Made by a program: the position numbers and the translations under genes
In this document: positions 15,869 through 24,494 of the stretch, piece by piece
How positions within the stretch are numbered: the first letter of the stretch is position 1
Layout of the letters: each line of letters starts with the position of its first letter
The notes under the pieces: generated by a model
The model's input: the letters and a program-made list of their open reading frames with translations, nothing else
What the model was told of the DNA's origin: nothing
The model's database searches: none
Source of the DNA: Rhizobium anhuiense
GTDB taxonomy: Bacteria > Pseudomonadota > Alphaproteobacteria > Rhizobiales > Rhizobiaceae
Assembly: GCF_003985145.1 (NCBI RefSeq)
Contig: NZ_ML133533.1
Location: 124,001 to 188,000, forward strand
Reading direction: 5' to 3'
DNA length: 64,000 bases

Positions 15869-16516
15869 ATGCATTTCACCGCCGAAAATCTGGCTGCAAG
15901 GCGCGGTGAGGATCTGATTTTCGTAAACATTTCCTTTCACTTGGCGGCCGGCGAGGCGCTTGTCCTCACGGGAAAAAACGGATCGGGAAAATCCACATTG
16001 CTGCGCGTCGCCGCCGGCCTCCTGAGGCCGGAAAAAGGCACTGTCATCTTCCGCGACGAAAAGGGCGGGGAAGACCGCCATCCGGGCGAGGTAAGTCACT
16101 ACCTTGGTCATCGAAACGCAATGAAGAATGAACTTACGGTTGCAGAAAACCTCGACTTCTGGCGCGCCTTTCTCGGCAATCCAGGCGGTGCTGCCGGCCT
16201 CTCCGTCGAGGACGCCGCCGACGCCGTCGGCCTTTCGGGAATCACCCATCTTCCCTTCGGTTATCTCTCCGCCGGCCAGCAGCGCCGGATGGCCTTCGCC
16301 AAGCTGCTCGTCGCCCACCGCCCCATCTGGATCCTCGACGAACCCACAGCGGCGCTCGATGCCAGCGCCGACCGGCTGTTTGCCGAATTGATTGCCGCAC
16401 ATCTGACCAAGGGCGGCATCGTGCTGGCGGCAACACATCAGCCGCTGGGGGTGGAGAATGCGCGGGAATTGAAGATGACGGGCTTTGCCGGCGTGGATGC
16501 GGGGGTATGGGGGTGA
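15869..16516 (+). CDS. ccmA: Haem exporter ATP-binding protein CcmA
   Basis: ATPase of the CcmABCD complex that frees holo-CcmE during cytochrome c maturation. It has 215 residues, Walker A TGKNGSGKST, the CcmA-type signature LSAGQQRRMAFAKLL, and Walker B IWILDEPTAALD. First gene of the ccmABCDG operon, read divergently from acnA. The last codons run through GAGVWG and ccmB begins about 52 bases later. Confidence 0.95.
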   Translation: MHFTAENLAARRGEDLIFVNISFHLAAGEALVLTGKNGSGKSTLLRVAAGLLRPEKGTVIFRDEKGGEDRHPGEVSHYLGHRNAMKNELTVAENLDFWRAFLGNPGGAAGLSVEDAADAVGLSGITHLPFGYLSAGQQRRMAFAKLLVAHRPIWILDEPTAALDASADRLFAELIAAHLTKGGIVLAATHQPLGVENARELKMTGFAGVDAGVWG

Positions 16517-16568
16517 TGTTTCTCGACGTGGGTGCCTCATCCATCGCACATGCAGAAAGCCGCCGCGC

Positions 16569-17228
16569 ATGACCGCTCTCTTCCTCCGCGACCTGAAACT
16601 TTCCATCCGCGCCGGCGGCGGTGCGCTGATCGGCGTGCTGTTCTTCCTGACCATCGTCGCCGTCATCCCCTTCGGCGTCGGTCCCGATCTCAAGCTGCTG
16701 TCGCGAATCGGCCCCGCCATCGTCTGGATCGGCGCACTGCTTGCCGCCCTGCTCGGCCTCGACCGCCTGTTTCAGGCCGAGCGCGATGACGGATCGCTCG
16801 ACCTGATGCTGATGCAGGAAACGCCGCTTGTCCTCACCGTGCTGGTCAAATGCGTCGCCCACTGGACGGCCACCAGCCTGCCGCTCGTCATCGCCTCGCC
16901 GCTGCTCGGCCTCTTCATGAATATGGACGAGACTGCGATTGCTGCCACCATGCTGACGCTGCTCGTCGGATCGCCCGCCATCACCTTCATCGGCGCCGTC
17001 GGCGCCGCCGTCGCCGTGGCGCTGCCCCGCGGCGGCCTGCTGGTCTCGATCCTCGTGCTGCCGCTGACCATTCCGGTGCTGATCTTCGGCGTCAGCGCCG
17101 CCTATGCCGCGGTCGAGGATCCCGCCCCGTTCCTGCCGCCCTTCCTCATCCTGATTGCGCTGACGTTCTTCTTCGCCGTCATCGGTCCGGCGGCGGCCGC
17201 CCTGGCGCTGCGAAACACAGCGGATTGA
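16569..17228 (+). CDS. ccmB: Haem exporter membrane protein CcmB
   Basis: Inner-membrane protein of 219 residues with six predicted TM helices, starting GALIGVLFFLTIVAVIPFG. The family signature RIGPAIVWIGALLAALLGLD is present, followed by LFQAERDDGSLDLMLM. I chose ATG at 16569 (MTALFLRDLKLS), the usual CcmB start; the frame is open upstream to 16485 only because of overlap with ccmA. It forms the CcmABCD complex with its neighbours. Confidence 0.95.
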   Translation: MTALFLRDLKLSIRAGGGALIGVLFFLTIVAVIPFGVGPDLKLLSRIGPAIVWIGALLAALLGLDRLFQAERDDGSLDLMLMQETPLVLTVLVKCVAHWTATSLPLVIASPLLGLFMNMDETAIAATMLTLLVGSPAITFIGAVGAAVAVALPRGGLLVSILVLPLTIPVLIFGVSAAYAAVEDPAPFLPPFLILIALTFFFAVIGPAAAALALRNTAD

Positions 17229-17276
17229 TGGGCCATTCGATTGCGGGAAAAGCCGGATCAAGGTATGGAAGCGGAC

Positions 17277-18038
17277 ATGAGCGAAACGAGCCTTGCCATC
17301 AGCAAATTCAGCGATCTCGCCAACCCGACGCGGTTTCTGGCGCTGGCGGCGCGCGCCATTCCATGGCTGGCCGGCATCACCGCCCTCTGTTTTATCGTCG
17401 GCCTCTATCTGAGCTTCGCCACCGAAGGCGACTACCAGCAGGGCGAGACCGTCCGCATCATGTATGTGCATGTGCCCTCGGCCTGGCTTTCGATGATGTG
17501 CTATACGATCATGAGCGTCTCGGCGATCGGCACGCTGGTCTGGCGCCATCCGCTGGCCGATGTCTCTGCCAAGGCTGCAGCCCCGCTCGGCGCCACCTTC
17601 ACCCTGCTCGCCCTCGTCACCGGCTCGCTGTGGGGCAAGCCGATGTGGGGGACCTGGTGGGTCTGGGATGCTCGGCTGACCTCCGTCTTCGTTCTCTTCC
17701 TGATGTATCTCGGGCTGATTGCGCTCGGGCGCGCCATCGACGACCCGTCGAAGGCCGCACGCGTCAGCGCCGTGCTCATCCTCGTCGGCTTCGTCAACAT
17801 CCCGATCATCAAATTCTCGGTCGAGTGGTGGAACACCTTGCACCAGTCGGCAAGCGTGCTGCGCCTCGACGGCCCGGCGATCGATCCGGAATTCCTGCGG
17901 CCGCTCTTCATCATGGCGATCGCTTTCACGCTGCTCTTCTTCACGCTGCACATCATGGCGATGAGGAACGAGATCTGGCGCCGCCGCATCGCCGCCCAGC
18001 GCCGCCTTGCCGCCCGCATGGCCAGCCGGGAGGAATAG
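17277..18038 (+). CDS. ccmC: Haem-handling protein CcmC
   Basis: Inner-membrane haem-handling protein of 253 residues with six TM helices. The WxWD haem-binding loop is WGTWWVWDARLTS at about residues 120-132, with flanking periplasmic histidines in YVHVPSAW and WWNTLHQSAS. It delivers haem to CcmE. ATG at 17277 follows GGAAGCGG; an in-frame ATG at 17265 is also possible. The downstream ccmD starts 3 bases after the stop. Confidence 0.95.
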   Translation: MSETSLAISKFSDLANPTRFLALAARAIPWLAGITALCFIVGLYLSFATEGDYQQGETVRIMYVHVPSAWLSMMCYTIMSVSAIGTLVWRHPLADVSAKAAAPLGATFTLLALVTGSLWGKPMWGTWWVWDARLTSVFVLFLMYLGLIALGRAIDDPSKAARVSAVLILVGFVNIPIIKFSVEWWNTLHQSASVLRLDGPAIDPEFLRPLFIMAIAFTLLFFTLHIMAMRNEIWRRRIAAQRRLAARMASREE

Positions 18039-18041
18039 ACC

Positions 18042-18209
18042 GTGACGCATGCCTTCTACGTCTACGCCTCCTATTGCTTCGCAGCTCTGGTGACGGTCGC
18101 CGTCACGGCCTGGACCTGGGCCGACGGTCGCGCCCGCCGCCGGGAACTTGCTGCCCTCGAGGCCGCCGGTATCCGCCGCCGCTCGGCGCGTGTAAGGGAT
18201 GGCGAATGA
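18042..18209 (+). CDS. ccmD: Haem exporter small subunit CcmD
   Basis: Small protein of 55 residues that stabilises the CcmABC-CcmE complex. It starts at GTG (18042), reads MTHAFYVYASYCFAALVTVA and so on, has a single TM helix at about residues 8-26 and a basic cytoplasmic tail (RARRRELAALEAAGIRRR), exactly the CcmD pattern. Its stop overlaps the ccmG start (ATGA at 18206-18209). It is easily missed because of size and GTG start. Confidence 0.9.
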   Translation: MTHAFYVYASYCFAALVTVAVTAWTWADGRARRRELAALEAAGIRRRSARVRDGE

Positions 18210-18814
18210 GCGACGCGCCGGAAAAGACGACCGACAAGCCACGGGCGCTTGGTCGCTACACCTTGGCGCTTCTGCCGCTGATCGTCTTCGGCGGCATTGC
18301 GGCCACCGCCGCCAAGATGCTCTACGACCAGGATTTCCATGGCAAGAACATCACCGAAATCCCCTCCGCCCTGATCGGCACCAAGGCACCGGCGCTGAAC
18401 CTTCCGCCGCTCGACGGCGCCAACCTGCCGGCGCTGACCGATGCCGCCATCAAGGGCAAGCTGACCCTCGTCAACGTCTTCGCCTCCTGGTGCCTCCCCT
18501 GCCGGGACGAACACCCCGTCTTGAAAGAACTGGCGAAGGACGGACGGCTGAACATCGTCGCCATCAACTACAAGGATCAGAGCGACAACGCCCTGCGTTT
18601 CCTCGGCGAGCTCGGCAACCCCTACCAGGCAATCGGCATCGATCCGAACGGCAAGGCGGCGATCGACTGGGGCGTCTACGGCATTCCGGAAAGCTATCTG
18701 GTCGGCCCCGACGGCACGATCCTCTACAAGCGTGTCGGCCCCTTCGACGATACCAGCCTGAAGGAAGGGCTGTTTCCAGCGATGGAGAAGGCGCTCGGCA
18801 AGCCCGCTTCGTAG
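18206..18814 (+). CDS. ccmG: Thiol:disulfide interchange protein CcmG/DsbE
   Basis: Membrane-anchored periplasmic thioredoxin of 202 residues that keeps apocytochrome c cysteines reduced for haem attachment. An N-terminal TM anchor spans about residues 18-38; the active site is WCLPC (C96, C99) with cis-proline in GIPESYLVG. Called cycY in rhizobial literature. The start overlaps ccmD by 4 bases. ccmE, ccmF and ccmH are not in the window; in rhizobia they usually form a separate cycHJKL operon. Confidence 0.95.
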   Translation: MSDAPEKTTDKPRALGRYTLALLPLIVFGGIAATAAKMLYDQDFHGKNITEIPSALIGTKAPALNLPPLDGANLPALTDAAIKGKLTLVNVFASWCLPCRDEHPVLKELAKDGRLNIVAINYKDQSDNALRFLGELGNPYQAIGIDPNGKAAIDWGVYGIPESYLVGPDGTILYKRVGPFDDTSLKEGLFPAMEKALGKPAS

Positions 18815-18826
18815 CGGGGTCTATCC

Positions 18827-19414
18827 TTACACCCCGCCTTGCCAGACCTTGATCGCCTCGACCGGCCAGATCAGCATGACAACGTTGAGCGTCAGGTTGT
18901 CGCGGATCATGTAGCCGGTGAAAATCTCGAAGAAGATGGCGATCGCCACCGTCAGCGCCACCGGCGCGCGCCGCGCGAAGAAGAAACCGACGCACATGAA
19001 GATGGTGTCCATCGCCGAATTCAGGATGCTGTCGCCGTAATAGTCGAGCGCGATCGTCGCGGTGCGGTAGCGGTCGATGATGAGCGGCGAATTCTCGAGC
19101 AGCTCCCAGCCGGATTCGATCAACAGCGCCAGCAGCAGCCTTGCCGCCAGCGGCTTGCCGCGCAGCAGGAGATGCGCGAGCCCGTAGAACAGGAAGCCGT
19201 GGATGATATGCGACGGTGTGTACCAATCCGACAGATGCTGCGAATTGCCGCTGGTATTGACCCCGCCCTCCCAGAGCTTGACGTAACCGCAGGCGCAGAT
19301 CGGCACGCGGCCCATCATATATTCAGCGGCGATCTGAATGATCAGCACCGCAAGGCAGGCGACAAACCAGAAGGTCTGGTGCTTTACGCGATATTCGGCC
19401 TCTGCAGCGCTCAC
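18827..19414 (-). CDS. DUF2585 (UPF0314) membrane protein
   Basis: Inner-membrane protein of 195 residues with about five TM helices and the DUF2585 landmarks CACGYVKLWEGGVNTSGNSQ and DWYTPSHIIHGFLFY. Function is unknown; the family is nearly restricted to Alphaproteobacteria. Its ATG overlaps the stop of ispZ by 4 bases (19411-19414), so it is the last gene of the dapF-mtaB-ftsY-ispZ operon. It ends 12 bases from the convergent ccmG stop. Confidence 0.88.
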   Translation of the reverse strand: MSAAEAEYRVKHQTFWFVACLAVLIIQIAAEYMMGRVPICACGYVKLWEGGVNTSGNSQHLSDWYTPSHIIHGFLFYGLAHLLLRGKPLAARLLLALLIESGWELLENSPLIIDRYRTATIALDYYGDSILNSAMDTIFMCVGFFFARRAPVALTVAIAIFFEIFTGYMIRDNLTLNVVMLIWPVEAIKVWQGGV

Positions 19415-20055
19415 TTTTCGCCGTCCGTTTCCAGGTTGACGCTATGCTTCAGCACCAGCGGCATCTGCGCCAGCGTGAAGATGATGGTGATCGGCATCGT
19501 GCCCCAGACCTTGAAGGCGACCCAAGTATCGTCCGAAAAATTGCGCCAGACGACTTCGTTCAGCACGGCGAGGAAGAGAAAGAAGATGCCCCACCGGATG
19601 GTCAGCTTGCGCCAGCCTTCGGCATCGAGCTGGAAGGCGGCGTTGAAGACATAACCGAGCAGCGACCTGCCGAAGGCCAGCCCGCCGAGCAGCGCCACTC
19701 CGAAAAGCGCGTTGACGATGGTCGGCTTCATCTTGATGAAGGTCTCGTTCTGCAGCCAGATCGACAGCGAGCCGAAGATGACGACGACGATGCCGGATAC
19801 GAAGGGCATGATCGGCAGATGGCCGAGCACGATCTTCGAAACGATCAGCGAGAGGATCGTCGCCGCCATGAAGAGCCCGGTCGCGACGAACAGCGGTCCG
19901 CCGAGTTCGGAAAGAGCGGGAAACTTCTCCACCAGCCACTGGCCGCGCAGATTGGCGAAGAAGAAGATCATCAGCGGCCCGAGTTCCAGCGCCAGTTTCA
20001 GCAGCGGATGATGCCGGTCGGCGGCGCTCGGGGTGATATCGCTCTCTGTGCTCAT
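19411..20055 (-). CDS. ispZ: Inner membrane septation protein A (YciB/IspZ family)
   Basis: Membrane protein of 214 residues with five or six TM helices, from LKLALELGPLMIFFFAN to the C-terminal VWGTMPITIIFTLAQMP. The motif TIRWGIFFLFLAVLNEVVW is characteristic. YciB proteins interact with cell-division and elongation proteins. The neighbourhood with ftsY is conserved in rhizobia. The 3' end overlaps the DUF2585 gene by 4 bases. Confidence 0.9.
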   Translation of the reverse strand: MSTESDITPSAADRHHPLLKLALELGPLMIFFFANLRGQWLVEKFPALSELGGPLFVATGLFMAATILSLIVSKIVLGHLPIMPFVSGIVVVIFGSLSIWLQNETFIKMKPTIVNALFGVALLGGLAFGRSLLGYVFNAAFQLDAEGWRKLTIRWGIFFLFLAVLNEVVWRNFSDDTWVAFKVWGTMPITIIFTLAQMPLVLKHSVNLETDGEK

Positions 20056-20133
20056 GCGTTCTTCAAACCTGTTTTTCCTGGGAATCTGTTTCCCGGCCGT
20101 GCCCTGCAGGCTTTCGGCGGCATATCTGTGGCA

Positions 20134-21699
20134 TCATTGCCCAAGTCCGGCAATGGCATGGGCAAAATCCTCGGCCTCGAACGGCTCCAGATCCTCGACA
20201 CCCTCGCCGACGCCGATGAAATAGACCGGCAGCTTATGCTTGGCGGAGATGGCGACGAGAATGCCGCCGCGCGCCGTGCCGTCGAGCTTGGTCATGATCA
20301 GCCCGTTGACGCCGGCGACGTTGCGGAAGATCTCGACCTGGCTGAGCGCATTCTGCCCCGTCGTGGCGTCCAGCGTCTGCAGCACGGTGTGCGGCGCATC
20401 GGGATCGAGCTTGCCGAGCACGCGCACGATCTTCTCGAGCTCAGCCATCAGCTCGGCCTTGTTCTGCAGGCGGCCGGCGGTATCGACGATCAGCACGTCG
20501 CATTTTTTTGCCTTTGCCTGTTCGAAGGCGTCATAGGCGAGGCCTGCGGCATCGGCGCCGAGCTTGGTGCCGATGAATTCGGATTTCGTCCGGTCGGCCC
20601 AGATTTTCAGCTGCTCGATCGCCGCCGCACGGAAAGTATCGCCGGCAGCCAGCATCACCTTCAGCCCGGCGCCGGAAAGTTTCGCCGCGAGCTTGCCGAT
20701 CGTCGTCGTCTTGCCGGTGCCGTTGACGCCGACAACGAGGATGACATGCGGCTTGTGCGAAAGGTCGAGCTGCAGCGGCTTGGCGACCGGCTTCAGGACC
20801 TTGGCAATTTCGGACGCCATGATGCGGCTGACATCCTCACCGGTGACATCCTTGCCATAACGCTCGGAAGCGAGCGTATCGGTGACGCGCATCGCGGTCT
20901 CGACGCCGAGATCGGCCTGGATCAGCAGGTCTTCGAGATCCTGCAGCGTCTCGTCATCGAGCTTGCGCTTCGTGAAGAGCGCAGTGATCTGGCTGGACAG
21001 CTGCGAGGAGGTGCGCGCAAGACCGTTGCGCAGGCGCTGGAACCAGCTGAGCCTCGGTTGCGGGACAATCGGCTCCGGCTCGACGACCTTCGGACCCGTG
21101 GCAAAGCCTTTTGGGAGGATGGGAGAGCCGGTCTCCGGTTCTGCCGCGGGGTTTTCCCCTTCTGTCCTGCCGGGAATCTCCCCCACAGGGGAGGAGATAG
21201 GCTGAACGGAGATGTCTTGCTCTACGTCGGTCTCAGGTGAAATCTCTTCGGGAAGCACTTCGGCGATCTCTTCGATCGAAGCCGGCGCGTCAGTCTCCGG
21301 ATGATCTCCTCCCTTGTCGGGGAGATATCCCCAAGGGACAGAGGGGGGGGCTTCCGCAACGTTGCCGGCGGCCGGCCGGGTTTCCATCTCCGCTTCCGCG
21401 GCCGCCTCGGCTTCCAGCAATGACAGCGGCACGACGCCCATATCGCTCAATTGGTCGGCCGCGGGCAGGATTGCGGATTCGTCATCATCTTCAGCAACCG
21501 GCGCATCCACTGCGCCCTCGTCGATATCGGCAGCCGGCCCGCCGGCCGTATCCATTTCCTCGGGTAGAACAGGATCATCCGCGATTGGCAGATCTTCGTC
21601 GCGCGAACGCGGCTCCAGCTCCCTTTCCACGGCCGCAGGCACAGCTTCTTCAGCCGGCTTGCCGAAGGTGAAGACCTTTTTGATGAAACTGAGCGCCAT
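20134..21699 (-). CDS. ftsY: Signal recognition particle receptor FtsY
   Basis: SRP receptor GTPase of 521 residues. The N-terminal A domain (about 1-210) is acidic and low-complexity; the NG domain follows, with G1 VGVNGTGKTTTIGKLA, DTFRAAA, DTAGRLQNKAELMAEL and TKLDGTARGG. With Ffh it docks ribosomes at the membrane. The A domain carries two short segments (about residues 118-133 and 168-182) encoded by inverted copies of a palindromic repeat (21304-21347 and 21156-21198). The gene follows mtaB after a 16-base gap. Confidence 0.95.
   Translation of the reverse strand: MALSFIKKVFTFGKPAEEAVPAAVERELEPRSRDEDLPIADDPVLPEEMDTAGGPAADIDEGAVDAPVAEDDDESAILPAADQLSDMGVVPLSLLEAEAAAEAEMETRPAAGNVAEAPPSVPWGYLPDKGGDHPETDAPASIEEIAEVLPEEISPETDVEQDISVQPISSPVGEIPGRTEGENPAAEPETGSPILPKGFATGPKVVEPEPIVPQPRLSWFQRLRNGLARTSSQLSSQITALFTKRKLDDETLQDLEDLLIQADLGVETAMRVTDTLASERYGKDVTGEDVSRIMASEIAKVLKPVAKPLQLDLSHKPHVILVVGVNGTGKTTTIGKLAAKLSGAGLKVMLAAGDTFRAAAIEQLKIWADRTKSEFIGTKLGADAAGLAYDAFEQAKAKKCDVLIVDTAGRLQNKAELMAELEKIVRVLGKLDPDAPHTVLQTLDATTGQNALSQVEIFRNVAGVNGLIMTKLDGTARGGILVAISAKHKLPVYFIGVGEGVEDLEPFEAEDFAHAIAGLGQ
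21156..21198 (+). repeat. Palindromic repeat inside ftsY, copy 1
   Basis: A 43-base segment reading CCCCTTCTGTCC, then CGGGAATCTCCCCCACAGG, then GGAGGAGAT. Its 3' half can fold (TCTCC against GGAGA). It codes on the minus strand for about SSPVGEIPGRTEGEN of FtsY. It aligns with the reverse complement of copy 2 over almost its whole length. Confidence 0.75.
21304..21347 (-). repeat. Palindromic repeat inside ftsY, copy 2
   Basis: Inverted relative to copy 1. The minus strand reads CCCCCTCTGTCCC, then ATATCTCCCCGACAAGGG, then AGGAGAT. Roughly 80% of positions match copy 1 by eye. It codes for about PPSVPWGYLPDKGGDH of FtsY, so the two copies are translated in opposite orientations and give unrelated peptides. 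Confidence 0.75.
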
Positions 21700-21715
21700 G
21701 GGGATTCCGTGAAAG

Positions 21716-22990
21716 TCAGGCCGCAGCGGCGGCCGTCAATTGCATGTCGAGATGCTTGCCATTGTGGCCGGTGATCGTGACCGGCACAAGTTCGCCGGGA
21801 CGAAGGCCGGGCGCGGCAACCAGCGTGAAGTTCTCCGTATGCGCCAGGCCGTTGTTTTCAACAAGCAGCCATTGCCGGGTTCCGATCATCCGATCGAGAT
21901 GGGACTGATGCAGCATATGTCCAGCGGCGCGCAGCCTGGCGGCGCGATCCTTGACCAGCGAGCGGTCGAGCTGCGGCATGCGGGCGGCCGGCGTGCCGGG
22001 ACGCGGGCTGTAGGGGAAGACGTGCAGATGGGCGATATCAGCCTCTTCAGCCAGTCGCACGGCATTGTCGAACATCTCTTCGGTTTCGGTGGGAAAACCG
22101 GCGATCATATCGGCGCCGAAGCTCATCTCGGGTCGGAGACGGCGCGCATCCTCGATGAAACGCAGCGCGTCGGCGCGTAAATGCCGCCGCTTCATGCGCT
22201 TCAGGATCATGTCGTCGCCATGCTGCAGCGACAGATGCAGATGCGGCATGAAACGCGGCTCGTCGGCAATCAGATCCATCAGGTGGGCATCGGCCTCGAT
22301 GCTGTCGATCGAGGAAAGCCTGAGGCGGCGGATATCGGGGAGCTGCTTCAGCAGTGTCTTGGCCAGGAGGCCGAGCGTCGGGGCGCCGGGCAGATCGCCG
22401 CCATAGCTGGTGGCGTCGACACCGGTCAGCACGATCTCGCGATAACCACCGGCGACGAGATTGCGGGCCTGGTCGACGACGGCGCCCATCGGCACGGAGC
22501 GGGAATTGCCGCGACCATAGGGAATGATGCAGAAGGTGCAGCGGTGATCGCAGCCGTTCTGCACCTGGATGAAAGCGCGCACATGGCCGTCGATATGCCT
22601 GACCATCTGCGGCGCCGTCGCCTTGACGCTCATGATGTCGTTGACGCGGAGCTTCTCTTCGGCCGAGACGCCGAAATCCGGCAGGCTGCGATAGGAGGCG
22701 CTGGTCAGCTTCTCCTCATTGCCGAGCACGGCATCGACCTCTGCCATTTCGGCAAAGGCCTGCTTTTCCGTCTGCGCGGCGCAGCCGGTGACGATGATGC
22801 GGGCATGCGGATTGTCGCGCCGCGCCCGGCGGATCGCCTGGCGGGCCTGGCGCACGGCCTCGCCGGTGACGGCACAGGTATTGACCAGGATGGCATTGTT
22901 GAGCCCGGCCTTTTCAGCCTGCGCCTTCATCACTTCGGATTCATATGTGTTGAGGCGGCAGCCGAAGGTAATGACCTCGATACCGCTCAC
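21716..22990 (-). CDS. mtaB: tRNA t6A37 methylthiotransferase MtaB
   Basis: Radical SAM enzyme of 424 residues that adds the methylthio group to t6A37 in ANN-decoding tRNAs. It has a UPF0004 domain with FGCRLNTYESE and VNTCAVTGEA cysteines, the radical SAM CxxxCxxC in GCDHRCTFCIIPYGRG, and a C-terminal TRAM-like domain. The start is GTG at 22990, inside the dapF stop (GTGA overlap); the frame is open to 23110 but that region belongs to dapF. Second gene of the dapF operon. Confidence 0.93.
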   Translation of the reverse strand: MSGIEVITFGCRLNTYESEVMKAQAEKAGLNNAILVNTCAVTGEAVRQARQAIRRARRDNPHARIIVTGCAAQTEKQAFAEMAEVDAVLGNEEKLTSASYRSLPDFGVSAEEKLRVNDIMSVKATAPQMVRHIDGHVRAFIQVQNGCDHRCTFCIIPYGRGNSRSVPMGAVVDQARNLVAGGYREIVLTGVDATSYGGDLPGAPTLGLLAKTLLKQLPDIRRLRLSSIDSIEADAHLMDLIADEPRFMPHLHLSLQHGDDMILKRMKRRHLRADALRFIEDARRLRPEMSFGADMIAGFPTETEEMFDNAVRLAEEADIAHLHVFPYSPRPGTPAARMPQLDRSLVKDRAARLRAAGHMLHQSHLDRMIGTRQWLLVENNGLAHTENFTLVAAPGLRPGELVPVTITGHNGKHLDMQLTAAAAA

Positions 22991-23892
22991 TGCGCCTCCG
23001 CCTCTCGGGTACCATCGCGCGACCAGAGACCCGTCGAAGGATCGAGTCTGCCCGACCATTCCCATTCGGCCGGGCCGGTCATGATGACGTGATCGTCGCG
23101 CTCGCGCCATTCGATGGAAAGTGCGGCCGGCGGCTTGGCGCTTGCCACATTGATCGTCACCTTGCGGCCGGTGCGGCCGGTGCGCGCAGCGCTGACGGCA
23201 GCCGAACAGGCGGCCGAGCCGCAGGCGAGCGTCAGTCCCGCGCCCCGCTCCCAGGTGCGCGTCGTCAGGGATGTCGGCGAGGTCACCTGCGCCAGCGTGA
23301 TATTGGCGCGCTCGGGAAACATCGGATGATTTTCGAGCAGCGGTCCGAAACGGGCAAGATCATAGGACATCACGTCCCTGTCGACCCAGAAGATCGCATG
23401 CGGATTGCCCATCGACATCGCCGATGGCGAATGCAGCACCGGATTGTCGATCGGGCCGATCTGCAGTTCGATGCGGCTGGTGTCGTGGAATTCTTCCGCC
23501 AGCGGAATCCTGTCCCAATCAAAGACCGGCCGGCCCATATCGACCGAGATCGTCCCGTCCTCGTGCTCGACGGCATTGAGGATGCCGGCCACCGTCTGGA
23601 AGGTGAAGACCTTCCGGCCGGTTTCGGCGGCAAGCGCCTGCACGACGCAACGTGTACCGTTGCCGCAGGCCTGCGCCTTCGAACCATCGGAATTCAGGAT
23701 ATCGATGAAGGCATCGGTGCCCTCGGCCTTCGGATCATGGATCGCCATGATCTGGTCGAACTCGGTTTGTGGATCCGCATTGAGCGCGACCGCTGCCGCC
23801 GGCGTCACCTTCTCCGGCCGGCCGCGCATGTCGACGACCAGGATCTTGTTGCCAAGTCCGTTCATCCTCGCGAATTCGACCGTTGCACTCAT
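22987..23892 (-). CDS. dapF: Diaminopimelate epimerase
   Basis: Converts LL- to meso-diaminopimelate for lysine and peptidoglycan synthesis. It has 301 residues, slightly longer than E. coli DapF. The two catalytic cysteines lie in QACGNGTRCV and TLACGSAACSAAV. N-terminal FARMNGLGNKILVVD is typical. The start ATG is at 23892. The stop overlaps mtaB's GTG, so dapF heads the leftward operon dapF-mtaB-ftsY-ispZ-DUF2585. Confidence 0.95.
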   Translation of the reverse strand: MSATVEFARMNGLGNKILVVDMRGRPEKVTPAAAVALNADPQTEFDQIMAIHDPKAEGTDAFIDILNSDGSKAQACGNGTRCVVQALAAETGRKVFTFQTVAGILNAVEHEDGTISVDMGRPVFDWDRIPLAEEFHDTSRIELQIGPIDNPVLHSPSAMSMGNPHAIFWVDRDVMSYDLARFGPLLENHPMFPERANITLAQVTSPTSLTTRTWERGAGLTLACGSAACSAAVSAARTGRTGRKVTINVASAKPPAALSIEWRERDDHVIMTGPAEWEWSGRLDPSTGLWSRDGTREAEAQ

Positions 23893-23970
23893 GGTATCGT
23901 TCCGTCTGTCTTTCCGGTGTATATGGCGGAAATGCGCGGGAATTACCAGTGGGTGAGTGCCGGGCAGGCG

Positions 23971-24174
23971 TTACCGCTGCACACCGTCGCGATCGAAGGA
24001 CGCAGCATGGGCTTCGACGATCGCTGCGGTGATGACCTTCCTCAACTCGTAGACCAGCGAGCGGGACCGTTTGCGATCCAGATCCTGTGCCGCCTTCGCA
24101 AGATTCAAGCCTTCGTTCAGAACAATATGATGAGCCCGCGCCAGCGCCCAGCTCTCAATATCAGGATCTATCAT
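23971..24174 (-). CDS. Small hypothetical protein
   Basis: A 67-residue ORF starting MIDPDIESWALARAHHIVLN, with GGAG seven bases before the ATG at 24174. It is hydrophilic, helix-rich and basic in the middle (AQDLDRKRSRSLVYELRK). I do not recognise a family. It stands upstream of dapF on the same strand with a 78-base gap. The good ribosome site and codon use argue that it is real, but conservation is not checked. The frame reaches 24195 with another ATG. Confidence 0.5.
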   Translation of the reverse strand: MIDPDIESWALARAHHIVLNEGLNLAKAAQDLDRKRSRSLVYELRKVITAAIVEAHAASFDRDGVQR

Positions 24175-24458
24175 TCGATATCTCCGCCGATTCATTCGGC
24201 ATCAAGGATATTCACGAATCATTTTACAGGAGGCACTTAAGTAGAAAATAGAATCATAAGCGGAATATTTTGCAACTGGCCCGCCCAGGGAATTCAGGCC
24301 GACAAGAGGAATTTTTGCCGGCAAAATCGGAAGAACCGGGCGGAATGTGCAATCCTATACATAAGTCGACTTGAACATGTACTTTCATGCCCTATCCGCC
24401 GCACCCACCTCAAACGGCTTTTGAAAAGCGTCCATACGGTCATTTACCCGCATTCGCC

Positions 24459-24487
24459 TTGACTTTCGCGCGGGTTTCCTGTTTATC
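24459..24487 (+). promoter_or_regulatory. Candidate sigma-70 promoter upstream of ffh
   Basis: TTGACT at 24459-24464 and TTTATC at 24482-24487 with a 17-base spacer. The -35 is strong, the -10 matches only partly. A start near 24495 would place the terminator hairpin about 60-95 bases into the transcript. Confidence 0.55.
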
Positions 24488-24494
24488 GCGCCCA

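Noticed and set aside
16242..18242. 666-codon open frame on the minus strand
   Set aside because: It is antisense to ccmA-ccmD and composed of Gln/Arg/Gly/Asp-rich shadow sequence.
19444..21240. 598-codon open frame on the plus strand
   Set aside because: It is antisense to ispZ and ftsY and has no domain or ribosome site.
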